The notes under the pieces are model-generated. The model ran no database searches. It saw only the letters and a list, made by a program, of their open reading frames with translations, and was not told where the DNA came from. Positions 27,236 to 37,658 of a DNA stretch of 52,374 bases are shown here, piece after piece (positions within the stretch are counted from its first letter, which is position 1; every line of letters begins with the position of its first letter). Made by a program: the position numbers and the translations under genes. Source of the stretch: Bacillus pseudomycoides (lineage in GTDB: Bacteria > Bacillota > Bacilli > Bacillales > Bacillaceae_G). Where the stretch lies: NCBI RefSeq assembly GCF_002551005.1, contig NZ_NVOY01000001.1, forward strand, positions 1 through 52,374, given 5' to 3'.

Positions 27236-28180
27236 TTATACGTTTTTGTTTTTTTGTGAAACTATTTTTTCATAAGAAAGAAAGCTATCTACTAAGACTT
27301 GCTGTAATTTCGTCATTGTTTCCATATCTTGTTTCTCTTCTTGTATTGTTTGCACCGCCACTGATGCATACGTAAACAACTTTTTTAAATCATCCCGCTT
27401 TAATGCTACTTCTTCTTTTTTTATTGCTTTCCATTCAGTTTCAATCTGTTCTATATGCGCTTTACTTATTTTGTTCCCGGACTGCATTGCAGCGGTTTGT
27501 TGCAATAGTTTCCCAAACAACGATTGCAGCTTTTCCAAAAACGCTCCATATTCTTGATCCTGTTTTAAAAGCGCTTGATCTGTAATCTCCCATTTCTTTT
27601 TCACAACTGATATATCTTTTTGTTTATATTGCGTAATTAGCTGCATAACAGATTGCTCATCATGTGCCATGCCAAGAACGAGTAAATATTTATCCCCTGA
27701 CTGCATAATTGCTCCAGTGACTCCATTTTCTTGTAACTCCTTTAATGATGCCTGTCCCTTTTCTTTCGAAGAAAAGACTCCGCCCTGCACAAAATAAATC
27801 GTCAGCGGCGCTAAAGCAGTTGGTGCTGTTTTCTCATTTGTCGGTTTTTTTGTTTCTTTTTTCTCTGTAACATTTGCTTCCGGGGCTGTCGTTTCGCGAA
27901 CCGCTTCTTGTCCTGTTAGTAAGTGCAGCATTCCCATTCCAAACCCTGTCCCAATTACAATCGCTGTAGATACCGTGAAAATAAATCGATTACTCCATCC
28001 TTTTTTTCCTTTACGTATAGATGCTACATGTTTTTGAAACGACACAACATTATTTGTCACCGTATTCTCCGGGAGCGTCCAATCAAACTCTTCTTTTTTT
28101 GTTTCCTCTTCTTTCTTCTCTATATAATTTGCTTCCGTTCCATTCACTTTAATTGAAATTGGTCGCGATTGTTTGTCCAT
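27236..28180 (-). CDS. spoIIB: SpoIIB, engulfment/septum-thinning protein
   Basis: A 314-residue bitopic protein: charged cytoplasmic part (1-62), transmembrane helix (about 65-88), Lys/Thr/Pro linker, a SPOR peptidoglycan-binding domain (about 125-200; IYFVQGGVFSSKEKGQASL) and a helical tail. In B. subtilis SpoIIB localises to the sporulation septum and helps engulfment with SpoIIDMP. Its place between folC and maf matches B. subtilis, but comC is absent here. Confidence 0.87.
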   Translation of the reverse strand: MDKQSRPISIKVNGTEANYIEKKEEETKKEEFDWTLPENTVTNNVVSFQKHVASIRKGKKGWSNRFIFTVSTAIVIGTGFGMGMLHLLTGQEAVRETTAPEANVTEKKETKKPTNEKTAPTALAPLTIYFVQGGVFSSKEKGQASLKELQENGVTGAIMQSGDKYLLVLGMAHDEQSVMQLITQYKQKDISVVKKKWEITDQALLKQDQEYGAFLEKLQSLFGKLLQQTAAMQSGNKISKAHIEQIETEWKAIKKEEVALKRDDLKKLFTYASVAVQTIQEEKQDMETMTKLQQVLVDSFLSYEKIVSQKNKNV

Positions 28181-28320
28181 ACCCCCACTCCTTACTTCTT
28201 ATCGTTGCCAGCATCGTATCATACTCGTTTCAAAAAAAAACGAGATACTTGTCAAAGAGATTCGCCAAATTATCCTATATTGTTATCCTATATGTATGCT
28301 TGCGTCTTTATTTGTAGAAC

Positions 28321-28357
28321 AAAAAAACTAGACAGCTTATTTCTGTCTAGTTTTTTG
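28321..28357 (-). terminator. Terminator of folC
   Basis: Stem AAAAAACTAGACAG/CTGTCTAGTTTTTT on the minus strand, overlapping the last codons and stop of folC, with a T-run after it. Confidence 0.85.
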
Positions 28358-29647
28358 AACCACATATTTACGAGCTTCGGATATGAAATAAAGAGAACCT
28401 GTTAGCAAGAAAACATCCTCTTCTTGTAAAGAATCCATTGTCGCACGGATCGCTTCCTGCCAATTTTCAAAAATATGTTTTGATTCTCGCTTTGAATGGG
28501 CAGCAAGAGCTTCGGCAGAGATAGCACGATCAAACGTGAACGTTGTAAAAATCATTTCATCTGCAATTGTTTCTAATTGTCCAACCATTTCATCCAGTTG
28601 CTTGTCCCCAAGTGCTGTAAATAAAATAACAATTCGTTTTTCACTGTAGTGTGCACGAACAGTTTCTACAAGGCTATGTATGCCTTCTGGATTGTGTGCT
28701 CCATCAATAATGACATGCGGGTGAGTAGAAAGTTTCTCAAAACGCCCAATCCAATATGCTTCAGCTAATCCTTTTCGAATATGCTCTTCATCAATTAAAA
28801 ATGCTTGATATACGTTTAAGTATGACATCGCCATAAGTGCCAGTGCAGCATTTTGTACTTGATGCTGGCCTTTCATAGAAATGAAAAGACCTTCATACGT
28901 ATGGAATGGAGAAGAGAATGTAAACCGTTCTCCTTCTTTCTCTGAAGAATGATGTTCTACTTGAATTTGATTTCCTAGTTCATATAAGTTAGAACGTTTT
29001 TCATTGGCAGCTGTACGGATGACTTCTAACGCTTCGTTTTGCTGCACGCCAGTTATAATAGGAACACCTGATTTTATTATTCCCGCCTTTTCAAATGCAA
29101 TCGCTTCTAACGTATCTCCTAAAATATGCATATGATCATGGCCAATATTTGTAATAATTGTTAGCGCAGGGTGAATGACATTCGTTGAATCGAAACGTCC
29201 TCCAAGTCCTGTCTCAAGTAAAACGATGTCACACATATTCATCTTTGCAAAATAATAAAGCGCCATAACAGTAATAATTTCAAATTCTGTCGCTTCCCCT
29301 AAATTTGTTTCATCTAACTTTTCCACAACAGGTTTGACCATATTTACAAGATCTGCAATTTCTTGATCTGCAATCGGTACACCATTCACACTAATCCGTT
29401 CATTAAATGTTTCAATGTACGGAGAAGTAAATGTCCCTACTCTGTACTCTGCCGCCTGTAACATATAACGCATATATGTGAGCGTAGAACCTTTTCCATT
29501 TGTTCCCGCAAGATGAACACATTTTATATGACGCTCCGGATTTCCAAGTTCCTCTAACATCCACTCCATGCGCTCTAACCCTGGTTTTATACCAAATTTT
29601 AAACGGCTATGAATCCAGCCGATTGCTTCTTCATATGTATGTATCAC
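28337..29647 (-). CDS. folC: Folylpolyglutamate/dihydrofolate synthase FolC
   Basis: Adds glutamate to dihydropteroate and to folates. The Mur-ligase-like ATP loop LAGTNGKGST, the folate loop FTSPYIETFNERI, GLGGRFDSTN and the C-terminal IDGAHNPEG motif are present. Start is uncertain: GTG at 29647 gives MIHTYEEA and lies about 10 bases after GGGAAGGGG; an ATG at 29656 is too close to that site, and TTG at 29671 has no ribosome site. About 436 residues. It follows valS across a terminator. Confidence 0.93.
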   Translation of the reverse strand: MIHTYEEAIGWIHSRLKFGIKPGLERMEWMLEELGNPERHIKCVHLAGTNGKGSTLTYMRYMLQAAEYRVGTFTSPYIETFNERISVNGVPIADQEIADLVNMVKPVVEKLDETNLGEATEFEIITVMALYYFAKMNMCDIVLLETGLGGRFDSTNVIHPALTIITNIGHDHMHILGDTLEAIAFEKAGIIKSGVPIITGVQQNEALEVIRTAANEKRSNLYELGNQIQVEHHSSEKEGERFTFSSPFHTYEGLFISMKGQHQVQNAALALMAMSYLNVYQAFLIDEEHIRKGLAEAYWIGRFEKLSTHPHVIIDGAHNPEGIHSLVETVRAHYSEKRIVILFTALGDKQLDEMVGQLETIADEMIFTTFTFDRAISAEALAAHSKRESKHIFENWQEAIRATMDSLQEEDVFLLTGSLYFISEARKYVVQKTRQK

Positions 29648-29674
29648 GTATGCCATTCCCCTTCCCATCAAAAA

Positions 29675-29748
29675 CGAACCAAAGCAAAAGATTGCTTTAG
29701 CCCTATTATACTCAAATAGGACAATCTTTGCCGTGGTTCGTTATTTAA
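29675..29748 (-). terminator. Terminator of valS
   Basis: A long imperfect stem, CGAACCACGGCAAAGATTG with CAATCTTTTGCTTTGGTTCG, followed by TTTTTG on the minus strand between valS and folC. Confidence 0.75.
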
Positions 29749-29754
29749 AATAAT

Positions 29755-32400
29755 TTATTTTTGCAAATCTGCTAGACGTTGGCGAACTGCTTCGCGTTTT
29801 TCTAGATAATCTTGCTCTTTCGCGCGCTCTCCTTCAATAACTGCCGCCGGAGCTTTTGCTACGAATCCTTGATTGGAAAGTTTCTTCTGTACACGCTCTA
29901 CTTCTTTATCGAACTTCTCAAGTTCTTTTTCAAGACGTGCTTTTTCTTCATCAAGGTTGATTAGATCAGCTAACGGTAAGAATAACTCTGCACCTGATAC
30001 AATTGCTGTCATCGCTTTTTCCGGTGCTTGTAAATCCGTTTGAATTGTTAATTCACTTGGATTACAGAAACGCTCAATGTAAGAGCTGTTTTTCGTAAGT
30101 TGTCCTAGTACTGCTTCGTCTTTCGCTTTAATTTGCAATTGAACTTTTTTGCTCATTGGCGTATTTACTTCCGCACGGATATTACGAACAGAGCGAATGA
30201 TATCAACTAGAAGGTGCATTTCTGCCGCTGCTTCTTTATCTTGTAAATCTTCGCGAACTGTTGGCCATGCTGCTACTGTAATAGATTCACCTTCATGAGG
30301 TAAATGTTGCCAAATTTTCTCTGTTACGAATGGCATGAATGGGTGTAACAGGCGCATTGTTTGATCTAGTACGTATGCTAAAACAGAACGAGTTGTTTTC
30401 TTCGCTGCTTCATCTTCGCCGTATAATGGAAGCTTCGCCATTTCAATGTACCAGTCACAGAAGTCATCCCAAATGAAGTTGTATAATGCACGACCAGCTT
30501 CACCGAACTCATATTTATCCATGTTACGCGTTACACTTTCAATTGTTTCATTTAAACGAGTTAAAATCCACTTATCTGCAACTGATTTTTCACCAGTTAA
30601 ATCAATATCTTCGTATTGCATGTCTTCCATGTTCATTAATACGAAACGAGATGCATTCCAAATTTTATTAATGAAGTTCCAAGTAGATTCTACTTTCTCC
30701 ATGCTAAAGCGTAAATCTTGACCTGGTGCACTTCCTGTTGATAAGAAGAAGCGCATTGCATCTGCACCGTACTTCTCAATAACTTCCATTGGATCAATAC
30801 CATTACCTAAAGACTTACTCATTTTACGTCCTTGCTCATCACGAACTAGACCATGAATTAATACGTCTTTAAATGGACGCTCTCCTGTAAACTCTAGACC
30901 TTGGAAAATCATACGAGATACCCAGAAGAAGATGATATCATATCCTGTTACAAGTGCATCTGTTGAATAGTAGCGTTTGAAGTCTTCATCATTTTCGTTT
31001 GGCCAACCAAGTGTTGAGAATGGCCATAACGCTGAGCTAAACCATGTATCAAGTACGTCGTTATCTTGGTTCCAATTTTCGATATCAGCTGGAGCTTCTG
31101 TACCTACGTATACTTCACCAGTTTCTTTATGATACCAAGCTGGGATGCGGTGTCCCCACCATAATTGACGAGAAATACACCAGTCATGAATATTTTCCAT
31201 CCAGCGTAAGTATGTGTTCTCAAAACGATCTGGTACGAACGTTACTTTTTCTTCTTCTTTTTGTTGCAGAGCAACAGCCTTTTCTGCAAGTGGTGCCATT
31301 TTTACGAACCATTGTGTTGATAAGTAAGGCTCAACAACTGCCCCGCTACGCTCACTATGACCTACCGCATGCATATGAGGCTCGATTTCTACTAATACGC
31401 CAGCTTCTTGCAAGTCTTTTACTAATTGCTTACGGCATTCGAAACGATCCATACCGTTATACTTACCAGCTTTTTCGTTCATTGTTCCATCTTCGTTCAT
31501 TACTAAAATGCGTGGTAAGTCATGACGGTTACCTACTTCAAAGTCATTCGGATCATGAGCTGGTGTGATTTTTACAACACCTGTTCCGAAATCTTTCTCT
31601 ACATACTCATCAGCAATAATCGGAATTTCACGCTCTACGATTGGAAGTGTAACCGTTTTTCCGATTAAATGTTTGTAACGATCATCTTCCGGGTGAACTG
31701 CTACTGCTGTATCACCAAGCATTGTTTCTGGACGAGTTGTCGCAAGACGAATGTGACCAGAACCGTCTGTTAATGGGTAATTCATATGATAGAATGCGCC
31801 TTGCACATCTTTATGAATTACTTCAATATCAGAAAGGGCAGTGCGTGTCGCAGGGTCCCAGTTAATGATATATTCACCGCGGTAAATTAAACCTTTTTCG
31901 TACAATTGAACGAATACTTTATTAACCGCATCAGATAAGCCTTTATCTAATGTGAAACGCTCACGAGTGTAATCTAATCCTAGACCAACTTTCCCCCATT
32001 GCTCGCGAATGTGAGAAGCATATTCTTCTTTCCATTCCCATGCTTTTTCAAGGAATTTCTCACGGCCAAGATCGTAACGTGAAATACCTTCTTCACGAAG
32101 TTTCCCTTCTACTTTTGCTTGCGTTGCGATACCCGCATGGTCCATACCAGGAAGCCATAATACATCGTATCCTTGCATACGCTTTGTACGTGTTAAAATA
32201 TCTTGAAGTGTTGTATCCCATGCATGACCTAAATGCAGTTTACCTGTTACGTTTGGAGGCGGGATTACAATTGTATACGGCTGTTTTTCCGCATCTCCTT
32301 TTGCTTCGAAATATTTGCCTTCAAGCCACCATTTATAACGGCCTTCTTCAACGGACATATGATCATATTTAGTTGGTAAATTTTTTTCCGTGTTTGACAT
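29755..32400 (-). CDS. valS: Valyl-tRNA synthetase
   Basis: Class I synthetase, 881 residues. The HIGH motif is in [13 protein letters not shown], the editing domain includes [19 protein letters not shown], and the KMSKS motif is in [11 protein letters not shown]. The anticodon-binding domain and the C-terminal coiled-coil arm ([19 protein letters not shown]) follow. Expression is expected to respond to uncharged tRNA-Val through the T-box leader upstream. Confidence 0.98.
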   Translation of the reverse strand: MSNTEKNLPTKYDHMSVEEGRYKWWLEGKYFEAKGDAEKQPYTIVIPPPNVTGKLHLGHAWDTTLQDILTRTKRMQGYDVLWLPGMDHAGIATQAKVEGKLREEGISRYDLGREKFLEKAWEWKEEYASHIREQWGKVGLGLDYTRERFTLDKGLSDAVNKVFVQLYEKGLIYRGEYIINWDPATRTALSDIEVIHKDVQGAFYHMNYPLTDGSGHIRLATTRPETMLGDTAVAVHPEDDRYKHLIGKTVTLPIVEREIPIIADEYVEKDFGTGVVKITPAHDPNDFEVGNRHDLPRILVMNEDGTMNEKAGKYNGMDRFECRKQLVKDLQEAGVLVEIEPHMHAVGHSERSGAVVEPYLSTQWFVKMAPLAEKAVALQQKEEEKVTFVPDRFENTYLRWMENIHDWCISRQLWWGHRIPAWYHKETGEVYVGTEAPADIENWNQDNDVLDTWFSSALWPFSTLGWPNENDEDFKRYYSTDALVTGYDIIFFWVSRMIFQGLEFTGERPFKDVLIHGLVRDEQGRKMSKSLGNGIDPMEVIEKYGADAMRFFLSTGSAPGQDLRFSMEKVESTWNFINKIWNASRFVLMNMEDMQYEDIDLTGEKSVADKWILTRLNETIESVTRNMDKYEFGEAGRALYNFIWDDFCDWYIEMAKLPLYGEDEAAKKTTRSVLAYVLDQTMRLLHPFMPFVTEKIWQHLPHEGESITVAAWPTVREDLQDKEAAAEMHLLVDIIRSVRNIRAEVNTPMSKKVQLQIKAKDEAVLGQLTKNSSYIERFCNPSELTIQTDLQAPEKAMTAIVSGAELFLPLADLINLDEEKARLEKELEKFDKEVERVQKKLSNQGFVAKAPAAVIEGERAKEQDYLEKREAVRQRLADLQK

Positions 32401-32414
32401 ATTTTTCCCTCCTC

Positions 32415-32668
32415 AAAAAAATAAAAAACTCCCTCATCCAAAAGGACGACGGAGATCGTGGTACCACCTTTTTTTACAGGCGTAAATAGATACACTACAC
32501 CTGTACACTTAACATCTGTAACGGGTTACCCGGTTTCTCCTACTTTCAGTGCGAGTTCAAAGAAACTGCTCAAGGGCGACCTTCCAACACTACCATCTAA
32601 GAAATCTCACAGCAATTGATTTCTCTCTCTGAAGATGTAGGACGTTGTACTCTTCCCTATCAACGCAT
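32415..32668 (-). promoter_or_regulatory. T-box riboswitch (tRNA-Val) of valS
   Basis: On the minus strand the T-box core AAGGTGGTACCACG is at 32470-32457. It is followed by the terminator hairpin CTCCGTCGTCC/GGATGAGGGAG and a T-run (32455-32420). Stem I begins near 32667. The 3' side of stem I reads GAAGGTCGCCCTTGAGC, where the codon before GCC is GUC (32580-32578), a valine codon. Uncharged tRNA-Val should stabilise antitermination. Confidence 0.92.
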
Positions 32669-32883
32669 TTATATATACGTTTTAAAATTATAATATACCT
32701 TATAGTCTAAAAAAGAAATGCGCAATCGTCAATAAGCTTAACCAAGTTTTTTATAACATATGCAAAGAAAATAAAAAAAGTGCAGCACAAGCACATTAGA
32801 TGCCCATCCTACATATTGTAATATCACATTTCCACTTCTCTTATGATTCCATTCTAGAGAAGGTTGTAATACGGAGGACAATT
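32669..32883. other. Intergenic region between valS leader and small ORF
   Basis: AT-rich, no gene seen. On the minus strand a -10-like TATAAT (32693-32688) lies about 20 bp before the T-box start and may drive valS, though its -35 is weak. The plus-strand promoter of the small ORF was not recognised. Confidence 0.4.
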
Positions 32884-33078
32884 ATGCGACGCTATCGACG
32901 CACGTACAAATTCTCATCCCCTTCTTGGATGAGAAATTTGCAAACGATGTTTTCAGATTTTGCAATTCCGCTTACGATTTTCCAAGGCATTCGTACTTTG
33001 CTGCTTCCTACGTTTTTAGATTTTGTTATTCTTGCTATTTTTATCGCGGCAACGATTCGTTTACATTATCAGCCGTAA
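32884..33078 (+). CDS. 64-residue uncharacterised protein with hydrophobic C-terminal half
   Basis: I do not recognise the family. The first 15 residues are basic (MRRYRRTYKFSSPSW). Residues 25-57 are mostly hydrophobic and could form one or two membrane segments (FAIPLTIFQGIRTLLLP and FLDFVILAIFIAATIRL), ending LHYQP. The ATG has an excellent site, GGAGGAC, four bases upstream, and a terminator follows at once. It is the only plus-strand gene between 7.8 and 42 kb. Likely a real small membrane protein; function unknown. Confidence 0.8.
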   Translation: MRRYRRTYKFSSPSWMRNLQTMFSDFAIPLTIFQGIRTLLLPTFLDFVILAIFIAATIRLHYQP

Positions 33079-33106
33079 CCTCTTCTTGAGGCTACGGCTA
33101 TTTTTT
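33071..33106. terminator. Terminator between small ORF and ysxE
   Basis: Stem AGCCGTA-CCTC/GAGG-TACGGCT followed by TTTTTTT on the plus strand; it lies between convergent genes and may serve both. Confidence 0.85.
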
Positions 33107-34131
33107 TACTGCGCTTGTTGCTCAGCAGCTTGAAGCTGTGCCACGAAATATTCAATATTGCTTATAAGCCAATGTGATTGTTGGAGCATTTTCACATCAT
33201 GTAACTCCTTTGTTTTATTACGAGTATTCCGGGCATTTGCATAGGCATTCACTTGTTTAATAAATGGTTTGGGATACGCTAAATATGCAAGCATAAGCAG
33301 CTTTTCTTCTTTCGTAAACGCAAAATTCTTTTGGTATATTTGGTACCATTCATATCGATCATTTCTTGCAATTGGATACGTGTTAAAGGAGCGCGAGTAA
33401 AATTGAACAATATCTTGAACCGGAGTAGCAAACTGCGCATCTTCTAAACTAATAAAATAACCGTTCCGCTGATAATCGAATAAAAAATGATTCATGGAAA
33501 CATTGCCATGAGTAAATGAAATACGTGTTTTTTCTTTTTCTTTCATCGCTTCATGCCATTCTGTAAATTGTTTCTTTGCAAATTCATGAGCACGCATCAC
33601 TTGATGAAAGTAAGTACAATATTGCAATTCAAACGGAGACATATACCACTTCGCTTCTGATTCAACTAAAAACTCCTCTAGTAACACGCTGTCTTGTTCC
33701 CAGCGATTTGAAATCGTATCAAAATGTCCTTGAATTGCTTCTTCTGTCACTTCTTCTTCTCGCACTGTTTTTTTATGCATCATTGCAAGTGTTTGAAACA
33801 TTTTATGATACTGATCATTCTCTTCTCCTTGACTCTCTGCACTTTCAAGCCAAGGCATTAAATAATAACTATGCTCACCATCACTTAAAACATGCCTTCC
33901 ATCTTTCGTATGATAAATTGGGGCAAAATTCGTAAATCCTTTTTCTCGTAAAAACTGAACATAATACATAAAATTGCTTCGTTCTAATTTTTGAGGAGGT
34001 AATTTTTTTAACGCATATGGACCTTGGTTCGTATAAATTTTGGTTACATTCCCATATTCCTCAATATGCTCAGGATCTAATTGATATAGCTGCAAAATAG
34101 ACGCATAACGCTCTCGTAATTCCATGCCCAT
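33106..34131 (-). CDS. ysxE: YsxE, CotS-family spore coat-associated protein
   Basis: A 341-residue protein with an aminoglycoside-phosphotransferase-like fold as in the CotS/YsxE/YutH family. Visible are VTKIYTNQGPYALKKL (nucleotide-loop region), the kinase-like FTHGNVSMNHFLFD and ISLEDAQFATPVQDIVQF. The usual HGD catalytic aspartate is replaced by N in HGN, so activity is doubtful. It follows spoVID by 64 bp, as in B. subtilis, where YsxE is needed for spore encasement by coat proteins. Confidence 0.87.
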   Translation of the reverse strand: MGMELRERYASILQLYQLDPEHIEEYGNVTKIYTNQGPYALKKLPPQKLERSNFMYYVQFLREKGFTNFAPIYHTKDGRHVLSDGEHSYYLMPWLESAESQGEENDQYHKMFQTLAMMHKKTVREEEVTEEAIQGHFDTISNRWEQDSVLLEEFLVESEAKWYMSPFELQYCTYFHQVMRAHEFAKKQFTEWHEAMKEKEKTRISFTHGNVSMNHFLFDYQRNGYFISLEDAQFATPVQDIVQFYSRSFNTYPIARNDRYEWYQIYQKNFAFTKEEKLLMLAYLAYPKPFIKQVNAYANARNTRNKTKELHDVKMLQQSHWLISNIEYFVAQLQAAEQQAQ

Positions 34132-34195
34132 ACGAACAACGACCCTTTCTACAGGAGCGTGAAACAGAAAAGAGGTGAGGAAGATTTCTCTTCAC

Positions 34196-35143
34196 TCACT
34201 TTGCTTTTGCCTTTGAGACTGGTATATATAAAATTTGTCCTGCTGTTAAATACAAATCATCGCTTTGATTGATACGATGTAAATGTTGCACGGAAGTATC
34301 ATATCGCTCTGCAACAGATTCAATCGTGTCACCTTCTTGCACAAAATATAGTCGTAGCTTTGTAAATTCATCTTGTGGTTGCTTTGAAAATAATTTTGTT
34401 AAATATAGCGCGTTTTCATCCCGCTGCGAATATAAAACTTCTTCTTGCTCTTCCTCATCAATATTTTGTATTTTCGCTCCTTTGTGTCCAAAGACCAATT
34501 GCGGCGCGGCAACTTCTTCATGTCTTTGTTCTTCCTGTTGTCTTTGTTCCACTTCTTCGCTTTCTTCCTCCTCATCTAATTCAAGCTCCGGTTCTTGACG
34601 AGCTTCTAGCTGAAATGGCTCAAAAGCATAATCTTCCCATTCATCAGTCTCTATCACTTCTTCTTCTAGTATCTCTTCTTCTACTGTTTCTACTGTTTCT
34701 TCCACTTCACGCTCTTCGTCACGCAATCCATGAATTGAAATATCCGCTAAAAGCTGCAAACAACCATTTTCTAACAGTTCATAATCAAATTCTTCAATAT
34801 CCACATACAAATCTTCAGCTTGCTTCACGCGACCGCGTGGAATGGAAATCTCCAATGGAAACGAATGCACTAATTCATTTACCCCATCATCGCGCGTTTC
34901 CACATAATCTATCGTACGTGCTGGTGATAATTCTCGTAATGAAAACGCCTCTGTTTCTTCTTTCGGGATATATTCTCCTGTCAAATCTAGCTGTCCAAAT
35001 ACAACAATTTCATATTCACGCTCTTCTATAGCAACATCAGGATCTAATGAAATCGAAAGTAATTCACTGACTTCCTGTCCTTTTTGGAACCATACAGATT
35101 CTTTCAACGAAAACCGCAATGAAGTTTGTTGATCTGCTGCCAC
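34196..35143 (-). CDS. spoVID: SpoVID, spore coat encasement protein
   Basis: The N-terminal domain (about residues 1-130; LRFSLKESVWFQKGQEVSELLSISLDPD) is the conserved encasement region. A Glu-rich low-complexity middle follows (about 145-235), then a C-terminal LysM domain (YFVQEGDTIESVAERYDTS, about 265-312) that binds SafA and lipid II in B. subtilis. The frame can open at 35173, but AGAGGGGGA fits the GTG at 35143, giving a protein of 315 residues that starts at the conserved domain. Confidence 0.92.
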   Translation of the reverse strand: MAADQQTSLRFSLKESVWFQKGQEVSELLSISLDPDVAIEEREYEIVVFGQLDLTGEYIPKEETEAFSLRELSPARTIDYVETRDDGVNELVHSFPLEISIPRGRVKQAEDLYVDIEEFDYELLENGCLQLLADISIHGLRDEEREVEETVETVEEEILEEEVIETDEWEDYAFEPFQLEARQEPELELDEEEESEEVEQRQQEEQRHEEVAAPQLVFGHKGAKIQNIDEEEQEEVLYSQRDENALYLTKLFSKQPQDEFTKLRLYFVQEGDTIESVAERYDTSVQHLHRINQSDDLYLTAGQILYIPVSKAKAK

Positions 35144-35284
35144 TTCGTATCCCCCTCTCAAACTATATGTCATTACAGGTTTATGTGGGGAATAGAGACT
35201 TTATGAATAAAAAAATTACTGTGCCCAAAAACCAAAAGTGACTTGCACTCGTCTTCTCTCTTTATTTTCACAACGGACGTGGCT

Positions 35285-35324
35285 AAAAAAGGACCTGACC
35301 GCTTCTACGCGCGGCCAGGTCCTC
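35285..35324 (-). terminator. Terminator of the hem operon
   Basis: Strong GC-rich stem GGACCTGGCCGC/GCGGTCAGGTCC followed by TTTTTT on the minus strand, downstream of hemL. Confidence 0.9.
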
Positions 35325-35351
35325 TCGTCTCCCCTAAAGAAAAGGGCTTTT

Positions 35352-36641
35352 TTACCCTTTTAATTTTGACATAGCAATTTCTGCTGCAGCAATCGTTGCT
35401 TCAATATCAGCGTCGCTATGTGCTGTTGATAAGAACAAGCCTTCAAATTGAGAAGGTGGTAAGAATACACCTTGTTCTACCATTTCACGATAATACGCCG
35501 CAAAATATTCTAAATTGGACGTTTTTGCTGTTTCGTAATTGATAACTTTTTCATCTGTAAAGAAAATACCGACCATAGAACCAGCACGATTGATACAATG
35601 CGGAATACCATATTTTACCGCCACTTCACGTAAACCTTCTTCAAGTATTTCCGCTTTACGTTCAAATTCTTTATAGCTTTCTGGTGTTAACTGGACAAGC
35701 GTTTCATATCCTGCTGTCATTGCTAATGGATTACCAGATAATGTACCAGCTTGATAAATTGGTCCGCTCGGTGCTACTTGCTTCATAATTTCAGCTTTAC
35801 CACCATATGCTCCGACCGGAAGTCCGCCTCCAATTACCTTCCCTAAACATGTTAAATCAGGTGTTACCCCAAAATATCCTTGTCCGCAATTATAAGCTAC
35901 GCGGAAGCCCGTCATCACTTCATCAAAAATGAGAAGTGCCCCGTATTCTGTTGTCACATCACGAAGACCTTGTAAAAACCCTGGAAGTGGTGGTACAACA
36001 CCCATATTTCCAGCTACTGGCTCTACAATGATACACGCAATATCATCACCGAACTGTTCAAATGCATATTTCACGCTTTCTAAGTCGTTATACGCAACAG
36101 TAATCGTATTTTTCGCAACGCCTTCTGGCACACCAGGGCTATCAGGTAAACCAAGCGTAGCCACACCAGAACCAGCTTTAATTAAAAGGGAATCACCATG
36201 TCCGTGATAGCAGCCTTCAAATTTTAAAATTTTATTACGCCCTGTATAACCGCGCGCTAAACGAAGTGCACTCATTGTCGCCTCTGTCCCAGAGTTTACC
36301 ATGCGTACAATTTCAATAGACGGAACGCGGTCGATTACAAGCTGTGCTAATTTATTTTCAATTTCCGTCGGCGCTCCGAAGCTTGTTCCTTTTTCTACTA
36401 CCGCTTTTAACGCTTCCACAACCTGGTCGTTGGAATGACCGTGAATAAGCGGCCCCCACGATAGTACATAATCAATATATTCATTTCCATCAATATCATA
36501 AACTTTAGAACCTTTTCCGCGCTCCATAAATAACGGATTCATACCAACAGATTTAAAAGCACGCACTGGGCTATTTACACCGCCCGGCATTAAATCTTTA
36601 GCTGTTTCAAATGCTTCAATCGATTTCTCAAAACTTTTCAT
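35352..36641 (-). CDS. hemL: Glutamate-1-semialdehyde 2,1-aminomutase HemL
   Basis: PLP enzyme that isomerises glutamate-1-semialdehyde to 5-aminolevulinate. The PLP lysine lies in [28 protein letters not shown] and [10 protein letters not shown] are typical. The frame extends to 36668, but the ATG at 36641 shares a base with the hemB stop (TAATG), follows GGAGG and starts at MKSFEKS, so it is chosen; 429 residues. Last gene of hemAXCDBL. Confidence 0.96.
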   Translation of the reverse strand: MKSFEKSIEAFETAKDLMPGGVNSPVRAFKSVGMNPLFMERGKGSKVYDIDGNEYIDYVLSWGPLIHGHSNDQVVEALKAVVEKGTSFGAPTEIENKLAQLVIDRVPSIEIVRMVNSGTEATMSALRLARGYTGRNKILKFEGCYHGHGDSLLIKAGSGVATLGLPDSPGVPEGVAKNTITVAYNDLESVKYAFEQFGDDIACIIVEPVAGNMGVVPPLPGFLQGLRDVTTEYGALLIFDEVMTGFRVAYNCGQGYFGVTPDLTCLGKVIGGGLPVGAYGGKAEIMKQVAPSGPIYQAGTLSGNPLAMTAGYETLVQLTPESYKEFERKAEILEEGLREVAVKYGIPHCINRAGSMVGIFFTDEKVINYETAKTSNLEYFAAYYREMVEQGVFLPPSQFEGLFLSTAHSDADIEATIAAAEIAMSKLKG

Positions 36642-37630
36642 TATCGTGCGCCTCCTTCTTGTAACCATCTCGCTGCGTCTTTTGCATGATACGTGATAAT
36701 TAAATCTGCTCCCGCACGCTTCATGCTTAATAATTTTTCAAGAACAATGTCTTGTTCATTAATCCAACCATTTTGCGCCGCTGCTTTAATCATTGAGTAT
36801 TCACCGCTCACGTTATATGCAACAACTGGAAGGTTAAAGTTATTTTTTACATCACGAATAATATCTAAATAAGAAAGCGCTGGCTTTACAATTAAGAAGT
36901 CTGCTCCTTCCATCACATCAGATTCAGCTTCACGAATAGCTTCTAGGCGATTTGCCGAGTCCATTTGATATGTTTTACGATCACCAAATTGCGGTGCACC
37001 GTGTGCAGCATCGCGAAACGGCCCGTAAAAGGCAGACGCATATTTCACTGCGTATGACATAACCGGAACATGCGTAAAACCATTTTCATCTAACGCATGA
37101 CGAATAGCTGCTACAAACCCATCCATCATATTAGATGGTGCAATAATATCCGCCCCTGCTTTCGCTTGACTTACTGCTGTTTTCGCAAGCAATTCAAGTG
37201 ATGCATCATTTACAATCGTTCCGTCTTCAATTACACCGCAATGTCCGTGGCTTGTATATTGACATAAACATGTATCCGCAACAACAACTAGCTCTGGAAA
37301 CTGCTCTTTAATTTGTGAAATGGCACGTTGTACAATTCCGTGCTCACAATAAGCGGAAGAACCAACTTCATCTTTTTCAGCAGGTAAACCGAACACAATA
37401 ACAGAGCCAATGCCTAAATCAACAACTTCTTGCATTTCTGCTTGCAGATGATCTAATGAAATTTGATATACACCTGGCATAGAAGGAACTTCATTACGCT
37501 TATTTTCTCCTTCTAAAACAAAAATCGGATAAATGAAATCTTCTGTATGTAAATGTGTTTCACGCACAAGGGCACGCATATTTGCACTTTGTCTTAAACG
37601 ACGATGACGGTTAAATTGTAAAGGATTCAT
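36641..37630 (-). CDS. hemB: Delta-aminolevulinic acid dehydratase HemB
   Basis: Joins two 5-aminolevulinates to porphobilinogen. Zinc cysteines C121, C123 and C131 are present ([13 protein letters not shown]), so it is the zinc-dependent type. The Schiff-base lysines are K196 ([11 protein letters not shown]) and K249 (FLIVKPALS). 329 residues, normal. Lies 28 bp after hemD and overlaps hemL by one base. Confidence 0.97.
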   Translation of the reverse strand: MNPLQFNRHRRLRQSANMRALVRETHLHTEDFIYPIFVLEGENKRNEVPSMPGVYQISLDHLQAEMQEVVDLGIGSVIVFGLPAEKDEVGSSAYCEHGIVQRAISQIKEQFPELVVVADTCLCQYTSHGHCGVIEDGTIVNDASLELLAKTAVSQAKAGADIIAPSNMMDGFVAAIRHALDENGFTHVPVMSYAVKYASAFYGPFRDAAHGAPQFGDRKTYQMDSANRLEAIREAESDVMEGADFLIVKPALSYLDIIRDVKNNFNLPVVAYNVSGEYSMIKAAAQNGWINEQDIVLEKLLSMKRAGADLIITYHAKDAARWLQEGGAR

Positions 37631-37658
37631 AACTTTTCCATCTCCAATTCTTAAAGTT

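Noticed and set aside
33106-34131. YsxE as an active aminoglycoside kinase (resistance gene)
   Set aside because: The catalytic HGD is HGN and the context is spore coat; it fits the CotS-like family.
34269-35031. Long plus-strand frames opposite spoVID
   Set aside because: Cys/Ser- or Leu-rich mirrors of the acidic spoVID repeats; no start signals.
36642-36668. Upstream start for hemL
   Set aside because: It would lie within hemB and lacks a good site; TAATG coupling at 36641 with GGAGG is better.
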